NCBI GenBank assembly: GCA_964640655.1
Contig: CAZXFT010000008.1
Coordinates: 1-64,000, forward strand
DNA: 64,000 nt
From: BJGO01 sp964640655
GTDB taxonomy: Bacteria; Bacteroidota; Bacteroidia; Chitinophagales; UBA10324
Direction of reading: 5' to 3'
Under the pieces are notes generated by a model that saw only the letters and a program-made list of their open reading frames with translations, made no database searches and was not told where the DNA came from. Numbering within the stretch: the first letter of the stretch is position 1; each line of letters starts with the position of its first letter. Both the position numbers and the translations under genes were made by a program. Positions 1 to 7,934 of the stretch are shown piece by piece.

Positions 1-3
1 GTT

Positions 4-30
4 CATTTTGAGTTGTTTGTTCTCAAAATG
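4..30. repeat. Perfect 9-bp inverted repeat (hairpin)
   Basis: CATTTTGAG and CTCAAAATG are exact reverse complements around a 9-nt loop. No T-run follows, so this is not an obvious terminator. It may be the tail of a structure that begins outside the window. Confidence 0.5.
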
Positions 31-100
31 TGTCAGGCTATTTCAGGAAGGGACATTTGGAAATAGTAATGACCTTTGTAGTTATTAGTACTTAGAGGAG

Positions 101-135
101 ATCCCCCTTGATGCAGGTTGAGGGGGATTTTTTTT
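101..135 (+). terminator. Rho-independent terminator at the left edge
   Basis: An 8-bp perfect GC-rich stem (ATCCCCCT / AGGGGGAT) is followed directly by eight T. It reads rightwards, so it ends a plus-strand transcript whose gene lies mostly or wholly left of the window. No convincing coding sequence is visible in bases 1-100. Confidence 0.75.
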
Positions 136-308
136 GGGGTGGTGGTGGTGAGAAGTAGTATGCGTAAAAGGGATTGTATAGTGTGTTTTTTTAACTTAAT
201 GCGCAATGCGTGAAAGGGATTGTTTGTAGGGTAAGTGTTTGAGGGAGAGGTGTTAGGATAGGATTGGGATAAATTAATGGAGGAAGGGTGTGTTGCGTAT
301 ATTTGGGA
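136..308. other. Non-coding, C-depleted stretch with a 17-bp direct repeat
   Basis: The plus strand has very few C residues and is rich in G and T. A 17-bp motif beginning TGCGT occurs at 161-177 and again at 207-223 with one mismatch. No gene is recognisable; the minus-strand reading frame across it is a by-product of the skew, with low-complexity translation. Confidence 0.45.
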
Positions 309-317
309 GTTAGCGGT
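309..317 (+). repeat. Cassette-like left boundary, inverted copy of 1513-1521
   Basis: GTTAGCGGT here is the exact reverse complement of ACCGCTAAC just past the stop codon of the following gene. This core pair around a single gene resembles the R'/R'' cores of integron gene cassettes, though it does not match the GTTRRRY consensus exactly. Confidence 0.4.
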
Positions 318-370
318 CAGGCTAAAACGACACACAAGATAATAATGATTAATCGAAATAATAAGACAAA

Positions 371-1504
371 ATGAAACAGACCAAAATTTTGACATTACTT
401 TTTGCAATTTTTGTTGGACAGACAGTTCTTGCTCAAAAGAAATTACCAATTATCAAAGCAAATTCTACAAGTGTAGATATTAAGGATGATAATAACTTAA
501 GAAAAAATGCGTGGACAATTGTTCCAGAAGAAAAATTAGACGTTTACACGACTTCTGCAAAAAAGGTTACGTTTTATACCGACATTGATTCAATTTCATT
601 TAAAATTGACCAAAAAAAACTATACGATTTTATCATTTTAGTAAATGGGAAAGATTCTGCTCGAACACAAATAAAATATACTCCTTCAAGGTTAGAGATT
701 TTAAAAAATGCTGGAAAGTATGATTATTCAGACAATCGCTTTGTTCCGAAATTTACTTATCAATCCGCAGAGAACCCTAACTTGAAAAAAATCAGACAAG
801 ACCTGAAATTAGATTCCATTGCTGGAAAAGGAAGTGAACTCTCTAAAATCTTCAATTTATTACATTGGGTTCATAACCTTGTAAAACACGATGGAAGTTC
901 AAATAATCCGACTTTAAAAAACGCAATAGAATTAATCAATGTTTGTAAAGTTGAAAATAGAGGTGTAAATTGTAGAATGTTGGCAACAATTCTAAATGAG
1001 TGTTATCTATCATTGGGTATAAAATCAAGATACATAACTTGTATGCCAAAGGAAACAAATTTTGACGACTGCCACGTAATCAATATGGTTTACAGCAATG
1101 AATTAAAAAAATGGATTTGGATTGACCCAACTTTTGATTCTTATGTAATGGACGAAAAAGGGAATTTATTAGGAATACAAGAAGTTAGGGAAAGGCTTAT
1201 AAAAGGACAACCTTTGATTTTAAACGCAGACGCAAATTGGAACAGAGAAAATTTGCAAACAAAAGAAGATTACCTTGAAAACTATATGGCTAAAAATTTA
1301 TATCGCTTACAAACGCCACTTATTAGTGAATATGACACAGAAACTTGGAAAAGTGGGAAAGAAGTAACATACGTAGAATTAATACCATTAGACGGAATAG
1401 AACAAACCCCACAGAAGAAAGAACAAACAAATAATTCAACAGGTGTAAAATTTACATATTATAAAACGAATAATCCAAATCTATTTTGGACTAAACCCGA
1501 ATAA
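371..1504 (+). CDS. Secreted transglutaminase-like cysteine protein
   Basis: A 377-residue protein with an N-terminal signal peptide ending about residue 21 (VLAQ), so it is probably periplasmic or outer-membrane associated. The region around residues 165-255 has the transglutaminase-like catalytic arrangement: Cys201 in GVNCRML, His235 in CHVIN and Asp252 in WIDPTFD. Family members act as proteases, amidases or cross-linkers; the substrate cannot be told. The codons are visibly more AT-rich than those of the downstream genes. The gene is bracketed by an inverted 9-bp pair (309-317, 1513-1521) and followed by an attC-like fold, so it looks like a single-gene mobile cassette. The fold call is fairly sure; the biological role is unknown. 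Confidence 0.75.
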   Translation: MKQTKILTLLFAIFVGQTVLAQKKLPIIKANSTSVDIKDDNNLRKNAWTIVPEEKLDVYTTSAKKVTFYTDIDSISFKIDQKKLYDFIILVNGKDSARTQIKYTPSRLEILKNAGKYDYSDNRFVPKFTYQSAENPNLKKIRQDLKLDSIAGKGSELSKIFNLLHWVHNLVKHDGSSNNPTLKNAIELINVCKVENRGVNCRMLATILNECYLSLGIKSRYITCMPKETNFDDCHVINMVYSNELKKWIWIDPTFDSYVMDEKGNLLGIQEVRERLIKGQPLILNADANWNRENLQTKEDYLENYMAKNLYRLQTPLISEYDTETWKSGKEVTYVELIPLDGIEQTPQKKEQTNNSTGVKFTYYKTNNPNLFWTKPE

Positions 1505-1512
1505 AAGCCCGA

Positions 1513-1660
1513 ACCGCTAACAGCAGTTTGGCAAAATGGCGGGTGACGTGGTTAATTGAACATTCTACCTCGCATCAACTTTTGTGGTGTATTGAGAGTC
1601 TTGTGCTCCGAAATCCGCCACTGCGCCAAGCGCCAAAATGTCAGGCCGTGAATTAACATC
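1513..1660. repeat. attC-like imperfect palindrome behind the transglutaminase gene
   Basis: The element opens with ACCGCTAAC. A left arm at 1524-1542 (CAGTTTGGC...ATGGCGG) pairs imperfectly with a right arm at 1615-1632 (CCGCCA....GCCAAGCG), enclosing about 70 nt. Position, asymmetry and size resemble an integron recombination site. A clean closing GTTRRRY core is not visible near 1650, so it is degenerate or of a divergent class. Confidence 0.4.
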
Positions 1661-1704
1661 CCTATCTTCTTACATTTTTTTATTGCTGTAAAATATTGCT
1701 TTAA

Positions 1705-2070
1705 CGCAAGATAGCTTTTAAGAACAATAACGACCAGACAGTTTATCCGCGACTTTTTTTAGGCTTTTACCAATACGACACAGACAAGCAATGTTCAGCC
1801 TACCTAGACAGTTTACTTAACTGCTTTGGGACAGACTGCGGTAAACTTAAATGGAACGACAACGGCAAATCACTAAAGACGACACCGACATTTTATCTCA
1901 TTAACGAGAGAGAAATAAAAGTCTGCAAAATTCGTTGCGAGCATACAAACGACTATTGGAGAACATTCAAACACGACTTGGCAACAACATTTGGAAACGG
2001 GAATTATCGCATTATTCACGCCTGTTGTGGCGGACCTGTCAACTTTACAAAAACCATTAATGACCGGTAA
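1705..2070 (+). pseudogene. Start-less 121-codon ORF, probable 5'-truncated gene
   Basis: The frame is open from just after a stop at 1702-1704 to TAA at 2068-2070, but has no ATG or GTG; the only TTG lies late in the frame. The translation has balanced composition, with seven Cys (for example NCFGTDCGK and HACCGG), and does not look like a random AT-rich frame. It resembles no family I recognise. The absent start and location behind a cassette-like site suggest a truncated passenger gene. Confidence 0.4.
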
Positions 2071-2107
2071 TCTAAACGGTTACGAACAGAGAAGCAATAG
2101 CTATTAT

Positions 2108-2291
2108 CGAGTAGACGGTCTAGCAAGTTGTAAGTGACAAGGTAGGCCTCTCACATCACTGTATCCCGATAGCAATCGGGTGGTCGAGCATACAGCGATT
2201 CATAAAGTTGTGGAACTTCTCTTTGTAAATATTCAAGCAATGATGCGTTGCCTTGTTTTCGCAAACGTATCAGTGATACAGACAGCTTCAT
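2108..2291 (-). pseudogene. Decayed mobile-element scrap, possible group II intron/RT 3' end
   Basis: Read on the minus strand, a 46-codon ORF (2291 to 2151) ends in ...DTVM with the TGA inside GATGTGAGAGG, followed by an imperfect hairpin and CTACTCGAT at 2108-2117. That combination resembles the tail found after some bacterial reverse-transcriptase/group II intron ORFs. An overlapping second frame suggests a frameshift. This recognition is from memory of the motif only and is tentative; no intact polymerase is present. Confidence 0.25.
2165..2180. repeat. 6-bp hairpin CCCGAT/ATCGGG
   Basis: A perfect 6-bp stem with a 4-nt loop (AGCA). Short hairpins of this kind recur in Bacteroidota intergenic DNA. 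There is no adjacent T-run. The rest of 2292-2445 shows no gene or clear signal. Confidence 0.4.
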
Positions 2292-2445
2292 AATAGGACT
2301 TTGGGCTACTGCCCATCCTCAATACGTGTTCTACTCCATCTGTATGTGTATCCTTGTCAATTTTGTAATCTTCCCTGAAATCTGAACCAGTTGAAATTTT
2401 AAAATAAATCCTTTTCTTTTCTTTATAATTGCATTAGTTAAGTAG

Positions 2446-2757
2446 ATGAAACAAGTTTTTTTAATATCCTCTCTATTGCTACTGTTTGTCGTAAATGCGA
2501 CCCGGGTTGATATTATCCTTTTTAAAATGTTTTCAGAGAATATTAGTGTCGAATGTCTTAATGCAAAACAGGCAGAAAATGATACTGACGAAAAAGAAAA
2601 AGAAGAGTGCAAGGATGATGATTCCAATGAGTATTCATCCTTTCGAAATAAACTTCAAGCTCTTATCCTATTTCAGAATCAATATAACTTAGTATTTATC
2701 CTTAATAAGCCGGCTTATCCGGCAATTTCTATTGATTCTCCCCCTCCTAAAAAATAA
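2446..2757 (+). CDS. Small secreted/membrane protein of unknown function
   Basis: 103 residues. A hydrophobic N-terminal segment (residues 3-17) is followed by a short Cys-containing stretch (VECLNAKQ), a very acidic-basic run rich in E, K and D (residues 44-60), and a proline-rich end. The order resembles a group of roughly 100-130-residue Bacteroidota secreted proteins with an ENC...K...C motif, but most of the Cys are missing here. It lies 109 bp upstream of the carbonic anhydrase gene in the same direction. Function is unknown; a possible link to the carbonic anhydrase/SulP pair rests on position only. Confidence 0.55.
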   Translation: MKQVFLISSLLLLFVVNATRVDIILFKMFSENISVECLNAKQAENDTDEKEKEECKDDDSNEYSSFRNKLQALILFQNQYNLVFILNKPAYPAISIDSPPPKK

Positions 2758-2866
2758 TCTTTTCTTTTACAGACCCATTCCGGTAGGTAAATATCTTTTT
2801 ATCCCTTGTGTGCCTGTGGATTATTGTTAAAATCTCAATTTAGAACATAAAACATAAATAAAAAAA

Positions 2867-3514
2867 ATGAAATCTAAAGATTTAAATAGTATTAATAAGC
2901 TCATTGAAAACAATAAAAAATGGGCAACTGAAGTAATAAAAGATGATCCTGAGTATTTCTCAAGATTGGCCGAGGTTCAAAAACCGGAATTTTTATGGAT
3001 AGGCTGCAGTGATAGCAGAGTCCCTGCCGATAGAGTAACCGGTACACAGCCGGGTGAAATTTTTGTTCATAGAAACATAGCCAATATGGTGATACACACT
3101 GACCTGAATTTATTATCGGTATTGGAATATGCTGTTGACCACCTCAGAGTTAAGCACATTATTGTTTGTGGTCACTATGGTTGTGGTGGTGTGAAAGCTG
3201 CAATGACCAGACACAATTATGACTTAATAAATAAATGGATCAGAAATATAAAGGACGTATACCGTACATACCGGAATGTTATTGATTTTGAAACCAAACC
3301 TGACGACCGATTGAATAAATTAATTGAACTCAATGTTCAGGAACAAGTAATGAATCTGGCAAAAACCAGTATTGTGCAACGATCCTGGAAAAAGAATAAA
3401 GCTCCATCCATCCACGGCTGGGTATATAGCTTGCAAGACGGACTCATTAAAGAATTGTGCACAATGACTTATAAAGATTATTTGGATCCTTTATATGAAT
3501 TTGACGACCTGTAA
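2867..3514 (+). CDS. can: Beta-class carbonic anhydrase
   Basis: 215 residues, the normal size for the bacterial beta class; a cytoplasmic enzyme that interconverts CO2 and bicarbonate. The zinc ligands and catalytic dyad are all visible: Cys47, Asp49 and Arg51 in CSDSR, and His103 and Cys106 in GHYGCGG. The EIFVHRN motif (residues 64-70) is also intact. The next gene, 44 bp downstream in the same direction, is a SulP transporter, and this pairing often marks bicarbonate supply for carboxylases or pH control. Likely co-transcribed with it. High confidence. Confidence 0.95.
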   Translation: MKSKDLNSINKLIENNKKWATEVIKDDPEYFSRLAEVQKPEFLWIGCSDSRVPADRVTGTQPGEIFVHRNIANMVIHTDLNLLSVLEYAVDHLRVKHIIVCGHYGCGGVKAAMTRHNYDLINKWIRNIKDVYRTYRNVIDFETKPDDRLNKLIELNVQEQVMNLAKTSIVQRSWKKNKAPSIHGWVYSLQDGLIKELCTMTYKDYLDPLYEFDDL

Positions 3515-3558
3515 CTAATTAGCTAAAACATCTATTTAAAATAAAGAAATTGTAATAC

Positions 3559-5139
3559 ATGAGTAAAAGCCTGTTTTCCTCGGTTAAAGCAGACGCGGTA
3601 TCCGGTTTAGTAGTTTTTCTGGTGGCTCTTCCGCTTTGTTTGGGAATTGCAGTAGCTTCCGGGGCCTCACCATTTTCCGGAATCATTACAGGTGTTATCG
3701 GGGGGATAGTAGTTGGCTATTTGAGTAATTCTAATGTAAGTGTTTCAGGACCTGCTGCAGGTTTAATTGCTATCGTTTTATTATCAATTAACGATTTAGG
3801 ATTTGAAGCCTTTTTACTTTCGGTTGTATTGGCCGGGGTGTTCCAGTTAATACTTGGTCTTGTTAAAGCAGGTACCATCTCAAACTATTTCCCTTTTGGT
3901 GTGATAGAAGGAATGCTGACGGGCATTGGTATCATCATCATTAAAAAAGAATTGCCGCATGCAATTGGATATGACAGTGAACACGAAGGCGATTTCTACA
4001 ATTATAGTCTCACAGATAAGACGGACTCCGGGTTTTTTAATGAATTGATACACTCTTTCAATTTTGCTCACACGGGTATCATCATCGTTGCGCTCATTTC
4101 CATTGGTATTATCATATTGTTTAATAAAGTAGCCTTTTTAAAAAAAATAAAGGTTATACCAGGTGCCTTAGTTGTGGTGATTACTGGGATTATATTAAAT
4201 GAGTTGTTCAGAATATTCAAACCTGACTTTGTTATCACGGGAAACCACTTGGTCTCTCTACCTATTGCAGGTTCTTTTAATGAATTTACAGGGCAATTTA
4301 CGTTACCGGATTTTGCAGCTATATCTAATCCCAAAGTTTGGATAAGCGCTGCCACGATATCGGCTGTTGCCAGCATTGAAACGCTATTGTGTATAGAGGC
4401 AGGAGATAAATTAGACCCTTACAAGCGCTTTTCAAGTGCCAATACCGAATTAAAAGCACAAGGAGTGGGAAATATTTTAGCCGGATTAATGGGTGGCTTA
4501 CCTATGACAAGCGTTATAGTAAGAACCACTGCCAATATTACTGCAGGTGCAAAAACCAAGTTATCTGCAATCATCCATGGAATTCTATTATTGCTTACTG
4601 TTCTATTAATTCCTGCTTTACTAAATAAAATACCTATGGCTTGTCTGGCGGGAATCTTGATTATGATAGGTTTCAAATTAGCAAGTCCAAAGGTGTTTAA
4701 ACATATGTGGGACATCGGAAAATTCCAGTTTATACCATTTATAGTAACCGTTATAGGTGTGGTTGGTATTGATTTATTAAAGGGTGTAGGTATAGGTTTA
4801 TTAATAAGTGTATTCTTTATCCTTTTAGGAAACATGAAATTAGCTTATTTCTTCAAGAAAGAAAAACACCATGAGGGAGATGTTATTCATATTGATTTAG
4901 CACAGGAAGTTTCATTTTTGAATAAAGCAGCCATAAAGCAAACATTGGCACACCTACCGGAAAACTCAAAGGTTATTATCAGTGCTAAACACACCGTATA
5001 CATTGATTACGATGTTTTAGAACTGATAAAGGATTTTTCAGAGTATGGATCTAAAAACAAAAATATTACAGTGGTATTACGTGATTTCAAGAGTGCCTAT
5101 AAAATCCAGAACAGTATAGATAGCAGCCACGTTTCTTAA
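3559..5139 (+). CDS. SulP-family anion (probable bicarbonate/sulfate) transporter
   Basis: 526 residues with about a dozen hydrophobic segments from residue 10 to 435, including the SulP signature region VSGPAAG near the third helix. A short cytoplasmic STAS-like domain follows (about 440-520). The family exchanges or symports sulfate, bicarbonate or other anions across the inner membrane. Adjacency to the carbonic anhydrase favours bicarbonate, but the substrate cannot be read from the sequence. The STAS part is at the short end for the family. Confidence 0.9.
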   Translation: MSKSLFSSVKADAVSGLVVFLVALPLCLGIAVASGASPFSGIITGVIGGIVVGYLSNSNVSVSGPAAGLIAIVLLSINDLGFEAFLLSVVLAGVFQLILGLVKAGTISNYFPFGVIEGMLTGIGIIIIKKELPHAIGYDSEHEGDFYNYSLTDKTDSGFFNELIHSFNFAHTGIIIVALISIGIIILFNKVAFLKKIKVIPGALVVVITGIILNELFRIFKPDFVITGNHLVSLPIAGSFNEFTGQFTLPDFAAISNPKVWISAATISAVASIETLLCIEAGDKLDPYKRFSSANTELKAQGVGNILAGLMGGLPMTSVIVRTTANITAGAKTKLSAIIHGILLLLTVLLIPALLNKIPMACLAGILIMIGFKLASPKVFKHMWDIGKFQFIPFIVTVIGVVGIDLLKGVGIGLLISVFFILLGNMKLAYFFKKEKHHEGDVIHIDLAQEVSFLNKAAIKQTLAHLPENSKVIISAKHTVYIDYDVLELIKDFSEYGSKNKNITVVLRDFKSAYKIQNSIDSSHVS

Positions 5140-5443
5140 TATTGATACTTTATTCAATAGTTATATAATGTGGTGAAATTTTTTGTTTAAAAAGAGCAAG
5201 ACAAAAACATTACAGCAAATAACAGGAACGCCTGTTAAACATACTGCTCATCATACTACCCTATCGTTTAATTTTTCTTAATGAAAGCTTATTCCATTCA
5301 GTTATTATGTGAGTGATAGTTGATGACGTGGCTGGAATATTATGAAGTGTTATGGATATCAAGGTATTTTGTTTTCATTAAATATATTGAAAGAACAAAC
5401 CTTACTTTATTACTTGTGTGAATGATTCAATATTTTTGTGACT
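5140..5443. other. Intergenic region between SulP and PspC genes
   Basis: No ORF of note. A 7-bp stem hairpin (TAACAGG / CCTGTTA, 5220-5237) could be a weak end signal for the carbonic anhydrase/SulP transcript, but no T-run follows. A TATTTTTG box lies at the right end (see 5431-5438). Confidence 0.4.
5431..5438 (+). promoter_or_regulatory. Possible -7 box directly before the PspC start
   Basis: TATTTTTG matches the Bacteroidota -7 consensus TAnnTTTG and ends 5 nt before the ATG at 5444. If used, the transcript would be leaderless or nearly so. No TTTG -33 box stands at the usual 17-20 nt distance, so the call is weak. Confidence 0.3.
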
Positions 5444-5659
5444 ATGAAACGGATTAAATTGTTTGTTGAAGAAAATGCTTTTGGCGTTTGCACCTATTTA
5501 GGTGAACGACTTGGCATAGCAAGCAGCTACATCAGGTTGTTTTTTATTTACATCACCTTCATCTCTCCCACTTCGCCTTTGGTGGTTTATTTCGTGCTAG
5601 CTTTTTGGCTGAACATGAAGAAGTACATCAGCGAGGGTCGTAAGTTTTTCTCGGAATAA
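5444..5659 (+). CDS. Short PspC-domain membrane protein
   Basis: 71 residues from the ATG at 5444; a GTG at 5438 would add two residues but lies in the putative promoter box. The domain is typical PspC: a basic N-terminus, GVCTYLGERLGI, then two hydrophobic stretches (about 25-60) containing a helical pair. Proteins of this type are inner-membrane components linked to envelope-stress responses, sometimes as anti-sigma-like or phage-shock partners. It stands alone with no other psp gene visible. It converges on the TonB-like gene with only 9 bp between the two stops. Confidence 0.75.
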   Translation: MKRIKLFVEENAFGVCTYLGERLGIASSYIRLFFIYITFISPTSPLVVYFVLAFWLNMKKYISEGRKFFSE

Positions 5660-5668
5660 ACCATCACC

Positions 5669-6469
5669 CTATTTTTCAAAATATACGGGTAGTATGTATC
5701 GTACATTCACGGCCCGCTTGCCCTGCATACCCGGTTTCCATCTTGGCATTTTATTAATCACCTGAATAATGTTATCGGTGCATTGAAATCCTATCTCGTC
5801 GCGAAGTACTTTTATCTGATCTACTGTGCCATCCTGCATGATTACCATACTTACAATCACTTTACCACCTTGCAGTCCGTGCTGATTCCACATACTGCAG
5901 TTGATGTTATCGCTCAGATATTGCATTAGTGACGCGCTACCACCGGGAAACTCCGGCATGACACCGGGCATAATATGTATGATGCTGGAGGAATCAATCG
6001 TTGGTTTATGATCCTGTACAATACGGCGAACATTTGTGCTGTCGAAGCCATGTGATGAATCACTTCCTGCAGCTGTACGTGCGAGAGATTGCCGAAAAGC
6101 AGCTTTGGTTGTGGTGTCTTTATCATTTACCATACTGTCTTTTGTGACTGCATATATCATATTAGTAAATGTTTTCTTCATAAATGCCGCAGCAGACTTA
6201 GGCTGTATCACTTTTACCTGTTCCATTCGGTATGCATCCTTGTTTGTGTTGCTATATGTATTGATAGCTTGCTGCTGCTCGTGTTTGTTTAAGAAAAAGC
6301 AAAGTAAAAACATGAGTACCGTTAATGAAGTGCTTATGACTAATGACTTGTTCAGATTGTGGTAATAATTTTTTCTGAGTTGGTAAGCACCGTATTCTTT
6401 GTTGCGGTTCTGAAACAGGATGTCGTTAAACTCCTGTTGATGTTGCTGAAAGAAATTTTGGAAGATCAT
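5669..6469 (-). CDS. TonB-family C-terminal domain protein
   Basis: 266 residues. The N-terminus carries the NRNKEYGAYQLR stretch (residues 21-32) common to Bacteroidota TonB homologues, followed by one membrane helix (about 42-60) and a periplasmic linker. The C-terminal TonB domain begins at PEFPGG (172-177) and ends with the VNVRYILPVYF strand. TonB proteins pass proton-motive energy to outer-membrane receptors. No ExbB/ExbD genes are adjacent, so it may be an accessory TonB or a signalling member of the family. Confidence 0.85.
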   Translation of the reverse strand: MIFQNFFQQHQQEFNDILFQNRNKEYGAYQLRKNYYHNLNKSLVISTSLTVLMFLLCFFLNKHEQQQAINTYSNTNKDAYRMEQVKVIQPKSAAAFMKKTFTNMIYAVTKDSMVNDKDTTTKAAFRQSLARTAAGSDSSHGFDSTNVRRIVQDHKPTIDSSSIIHIMPGVMPEFPGGSASLMQYLSDNINCSMWNQHGLQGGKVIVSMVIMQDGTVDQIKVLRDEIGFQCTDNIIQVINKMPRWKPGMQGKRAVNVRYILPVYFEK

Positions 6470-6571
6470 GGCAATGAGTTTCTATAAGAAACGACATATT
6501 ACAATCCTAGTATTTATTTAGAAAAACATGACACTCCGGTGACAATTGAATGAATACTGTATTGCCTGAGC

Positions 6572-7318
6572 TTATAAATCCTTACTCAACTTCAGAAATA
6601 ATTCTATAGCCTTTCTCTTTTCATCATCGAGTTGGTAGCTGATGTTCTGAGTAAAATAGTCGTTAAGAGAAATATCAGAATATAAAGATTGAAATGCCGG
6701 CAACCACTTGTTCATACTTTGAATGCCGGAAGCCAGAGCGACGTTAAAGTCTTCTGCAAACGCATTGTCGAGTGCGGCATTGCTAACCCATGCTGCAAAT
6801 ACAAAAGGTAAACCTGTGAATTGTTTCCAATAATGTCCCAGATCGTAAATGTGTGCATAGTGCCTATGCCATTTGAAGGAACGGTCGCCAATTATTAAAC
6901 CTGCAACACCGTCATTCAGCTCTGCTTCGTAACCATTATAAGACTCAATAAAAGTTATCTTTTGTTTAAAATAATCGCGGAGTAACACTTTAGTTAATGC
7001 AACAGATGTACGTGACTCACTGTCGAGTATAATAGTATGACATTGCCCCAAAGGCGTATTGCTGAACAAACATACAGAGTGTACATAGTCTGTGCTTCCT
7101 ATACAATAATTGGAATTAATAAAATAATGAGGCAATTGATGCATCACTTTGACAGGAACCAAACCCAAATCCAATTCTTGGGCTGTGAGCAGTTCTGCTA
7201 TTTGTGCCGGAGGCAGCACCTGCAGGTGCATGCGTTGAATCACGGGTGAATGTAGGAGTCCTTCTAAAAATGGTTTTGAATTGAGATAGGAGACCAGGCC
7301 TACTCTATAAATTTTCAT
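6572..7318 (-). CDS. mqnA: Chorismate dehydratase MqnA (futalosine menaquinone pathway)
   Basis: 248 residues with the periplasmic-binding-protein-like fold of MqnA/MqnD. The N-terminus VGLVSYLNSKPFLEGL and the LDLGLVPV strand are family hallmarks, as is the late FVFAAWVSN segment. The enzyme converts chorismate to 3-enolpyruvylbenzoate, the first step of the futalosine route to menaquinone. Its start overlaps the end of the histidine phosphatase gene by 14 bp, so the two are co-transcribed. mqnD, a later step, lies 1.7 kb away on the opposite strand. Confidence 0.9.
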   Translation of the reverse strand: MKIYRVGLVSYLNSKPFLEGLLHSPVIQRMHLQVLPPAQIAELLTAQELDLGLVPVKVMHQLPHYFINSNYCIGSTDYVHSVCLFSNTPLGQCHTIILDSESRTSVALTKVLLRDYFKQKITFIESYNGYEAELNDGVAGLIIGDRSFKWHRHYAHIYDLGHYWKQFTGLPFVFAAWVSNAALDNAFAEDFNVALASGIQSMNKWLPAFQSLYSDISLNDYFTQNISYQLDDEKRKAIELFLKLSKDL

Positions 7319-7922
7319 TCAGGTGTGAGAGGTTGTTGTGATCGGTTAATGTAAAAGTATGTCCATCGTCAACAACTCTATAAACACTGGTATTGCGATG
7401 ATGAAACTGATCCATCTCCTGCAATGGCTTGTTGAGCATCGTTGCCAGTAGTATTCGCATGGCTCTGCCATGTGAGCAAACTAAAATTTTTGAATAAGAC
7501 GTGCTGCGATACTGTTCTATAAAGCGCAGGTGTTTTTTCTGCATCTCCAAAGGACTCTCGCCATCAGGAATTTTAGCATTCAGATTCCCGAGATTCCATT
7601 CCTGTACCAAATTGTGAAACTGCTCGCGTACAGCGTGTGTAGAGGTTTTACCTTCAAGGCTACCCCAACTGATTTCATCCAGATCCGGAGTCTTCTCCCA
7701 TGGAATACCGTTTTCTATAAAGAGTTTAACAGTTTGATGTGTACGCTGCAAGGAAGAAGTATAAACCACTTCAAATTTTTCATTCTTGTATTTATTGAAA
7801 AGCAGCAAGGCTTGTCTTTGGCCGGTATCATTCAGAGGAGGATTCTCACCGCGACCCTGTATGGTATTTAAACGGTTGAGTTCCGTTTCGCCATGCCTTA
7901 CTATGAGAATGTCGCGCTTCAC
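7305..7922 (-). CDS. Histidine phosphatase (phosphoglycerate mutase-like)
   Basis: 205 residues, starting with GTG. The catalytic RHGE is at residues 9-12 (His10 is the phosphorylated residue), Glu83 lies in DEISWG, and the second catalytic histidine is His151 in SHGRAMR. The branch contains phosphoglycerate mutases, alpha-ribazole phosphatases and broad phosphatases; the exact substrate is not evident. It overlaps mqnA and follows the SirB1-like gene by 12 bp, forming a three-gene minus-strand operon. Confidence 0.85.
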   Translation of the reverse strand: MKRDILIVRHGETELNRLNTIQGRGENPPLNDTGQRQALLLFNKYKNEKFEVVYTSSLQRTHQTVKLFIENGIPWEKTPDLDEISWGSLEGKTSTHAVREQFHNLVQEWNLGNLNAKIPDGESPLEMQKKHLRFIEQYRSTSYSKILVCSHGRAMRILLATMLNKPLQEMDQFHHRNTSVYRVVDDGHTFTLTDHNNLSHLNENL

Positions 7923-7934
7923 TTCCGGCCTGCG

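Noticed and set aside
33..449. 138-codon minus-strand frame over the left edge
   Set aside because: It follows from the strong C depletion of the plus strand, has low-complexity Asn/Thr/Leu-rich translation and overlaps the start of the transglutaminase gene.
2165..2180. CCCGAT/ATCGGG hairpin as a terminator
   Set aside because: There is no T-run on either side and no gene end close by.
2331..2627. 98-codon minus-strand frame over the small secreted protein gene
   Set aside because: It mirrors the 2446-2757 gene; its Ser/Phe-rich sequence comes from the acidic, lysine-rich codons of the sense strand.
4419..4835. 138-codon minus-strand frame inside the SulP gene
   Set aside because: A shadow frame opposite a well-supported membrane protein; the repetitive hydrophobic/proline pattern is a mirror of SulP codons.
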